Shown here one piece after another: positions 63,676 to 64,000 of a stretch of DNA of 64,000 bases. The stretch spans positions 124,001-188,000 of the forward strand of contig NZ_JAJISP010000002.1 of NCBI RefSeq assembly GCF_022132145.1, written 5' to 3'. The notes under the pieces were generated by a model that was given only the letters and a program-made list of their open reading frames with translations, ran no database searches and had not been told where the DNA came from. The position numbers were made by a program, and so were the translations under genes. The number at the start of each line of letters is the position of its first letter. The first letter of the stretch is position 1. This DNA comes from Pseudomonas sp. MMS21 TM103. GTDB lineage: Bacteria; Pseudomonadota; Gammaproteobacteria; Pseudomonadales; Pseudomonadaceae.

Positions 63676-64000
63676 CTAGAACACACTCAGGAAAGCGATG
63701 CAGCACAGCACCGCAATCACCGGAATCAATACCGTCACCACGAAAATATCCTTGTAAGCCTGCTTGTGGGTCAAGCCCATGATCATCAGCATGGCAATCA
63801 CTGCGCCGCAGTGTGGCAGCGAATCAAACCCGCCCGAGGCAATAGCGGCTATTCGGTGAAGGACTTCAGGTTCGACGCCCATTTCCAGGTATTTTGGCGC
63901 CAGGGTCTGCATGAATATCTGCAAGCCACCGGAGGAAGAGCCGACGATTCCGGAAACCACACTGGCCGAGGCAAAAACCGACAGCAGCGGCGGCAAGTCA
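63676..64000 (-). CDS. GntP-family permease, C-terminal part
   Basis: The frame is open to the edge of the window, so only the last 107 or so residues are seen. It is a membrane protein with two to three segments here. SGGFDSLPHCGAVIAMLMIMG and the C-terminal IPVIAVLCCIAFLSVF are typical of the GntP / gluconate-type permease ending. The cargo is unknown. Confidence 0.75.
   Translation of the reverse strand, partial: DLPPLLSVFASASVVSGIVGSSSGGLQIFMQTLAPKYLEMGVEPEVLHRIAAIASGGFDSLPHCGAVIAMLMIMGLTHKQAYKDIFVVTVLIPVIAVLCCIAFLSVF

Overview
The window is GC-rich chromosomal DNA from a Pseudomonas or a very close relative. The evidence is the sigX-oprF pair with cmpX/crfX/cmaX beside it, the ppsA/ppsR pair, a bifunctional kinase/phosphatase next to the assimilatory nitrate genes, and the run pabB-thrH-cysH-cysB-USP-nucleotidase-PilZ-aroF. 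As far as I remember it, this follows the PAO1 PA1749-PA1784 region. Gene density is high and there are no rRNA or tRNA genes, IS elements, prophage genes or CRISPR arrays. A few gene starts were moved from the longest reading frame to a better ribosome binding site or family length.

Layout. 1-1800: the end of an alanine aminotransferase, a small lipoprotein, and a small unknown gene behind a LexA-type SOS box. 2156-5632: an ABC nitrate transporter (nrtABC) behind a sigma-54 promoter and an ANTAR-type attenuator leader. 5805-6494: a family 7 polysaccharide lyase. 6603-23217: an accessory block that I believe is absent at this position in PAO1. It holds a thioesterase, a Rieske ferredoxin, a sufBCDSU operon ending in an unusual A-type/SufT fusion, a PEBP protein, the reverse transsulfuration pair mccB/cbs, a heme-copper oxidase cluster whose subunit II carries two cytochrome c domains, and a small membrane protein. 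23660-33729: nitrate assimilation (nasA transporter, PP2C-kinase fusion, nirB, nirD, nasC reductase, cobA), with two more sigma-54 promoter plus ANTAR leader units. 33836-39425: oprF, sigX, cmpX, crfX, cmaX, rraA-like and an alpha/beta hydrolase. 39566-42933: ppsA and its regulator ppsR, divergent. 42948-51481: the 2-methylcitrate propionate operon (GntR regulator, prpB, prpC, acnD, prpF, prpD). 51786-54859: a three-gene retropepsin / inactive transglutaminase / ATP-grasp operon of poorly known role. 55169-63466: pabB, thrH, cysH, cysB, a USP, a nucleotidase, a PilZ protein, a DAHP synthase and a GNAT protein. 63676-64000: the end of a GntP-type permease.

How the genes work together. Nitrate enters by an ABC system or an MFS carrier and is reduced by NasC and then by NirBD. 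CobA supplies the siroheme precursor for NirB. Each transcription unit (nrtABC, nasA, nirBD) starts at a GG-N10-GC sigma-54 promoter. Each is followed by two hexaloop stems (A at position 1 and G at position 4 of each loop) that overlap an intrinsic terminator, the layout expected for antitermination by a NasT/NasR ANTAR protein. No nasT or nasS lies in the window. SUF, CBS/MccB, CysH and CysB give the region a sulfur and Fe-S theme. PpsA/PpsR and the methylcitrate genes serve gluconeogenesis and propionate use.

Best leads for something undescribed are the cysteine-less A-type domain fused to SufT, the retropepsin/transglutaminase/ATP-grasp operon, the double terminator in the nasA leader, and the SOS-box small gene.
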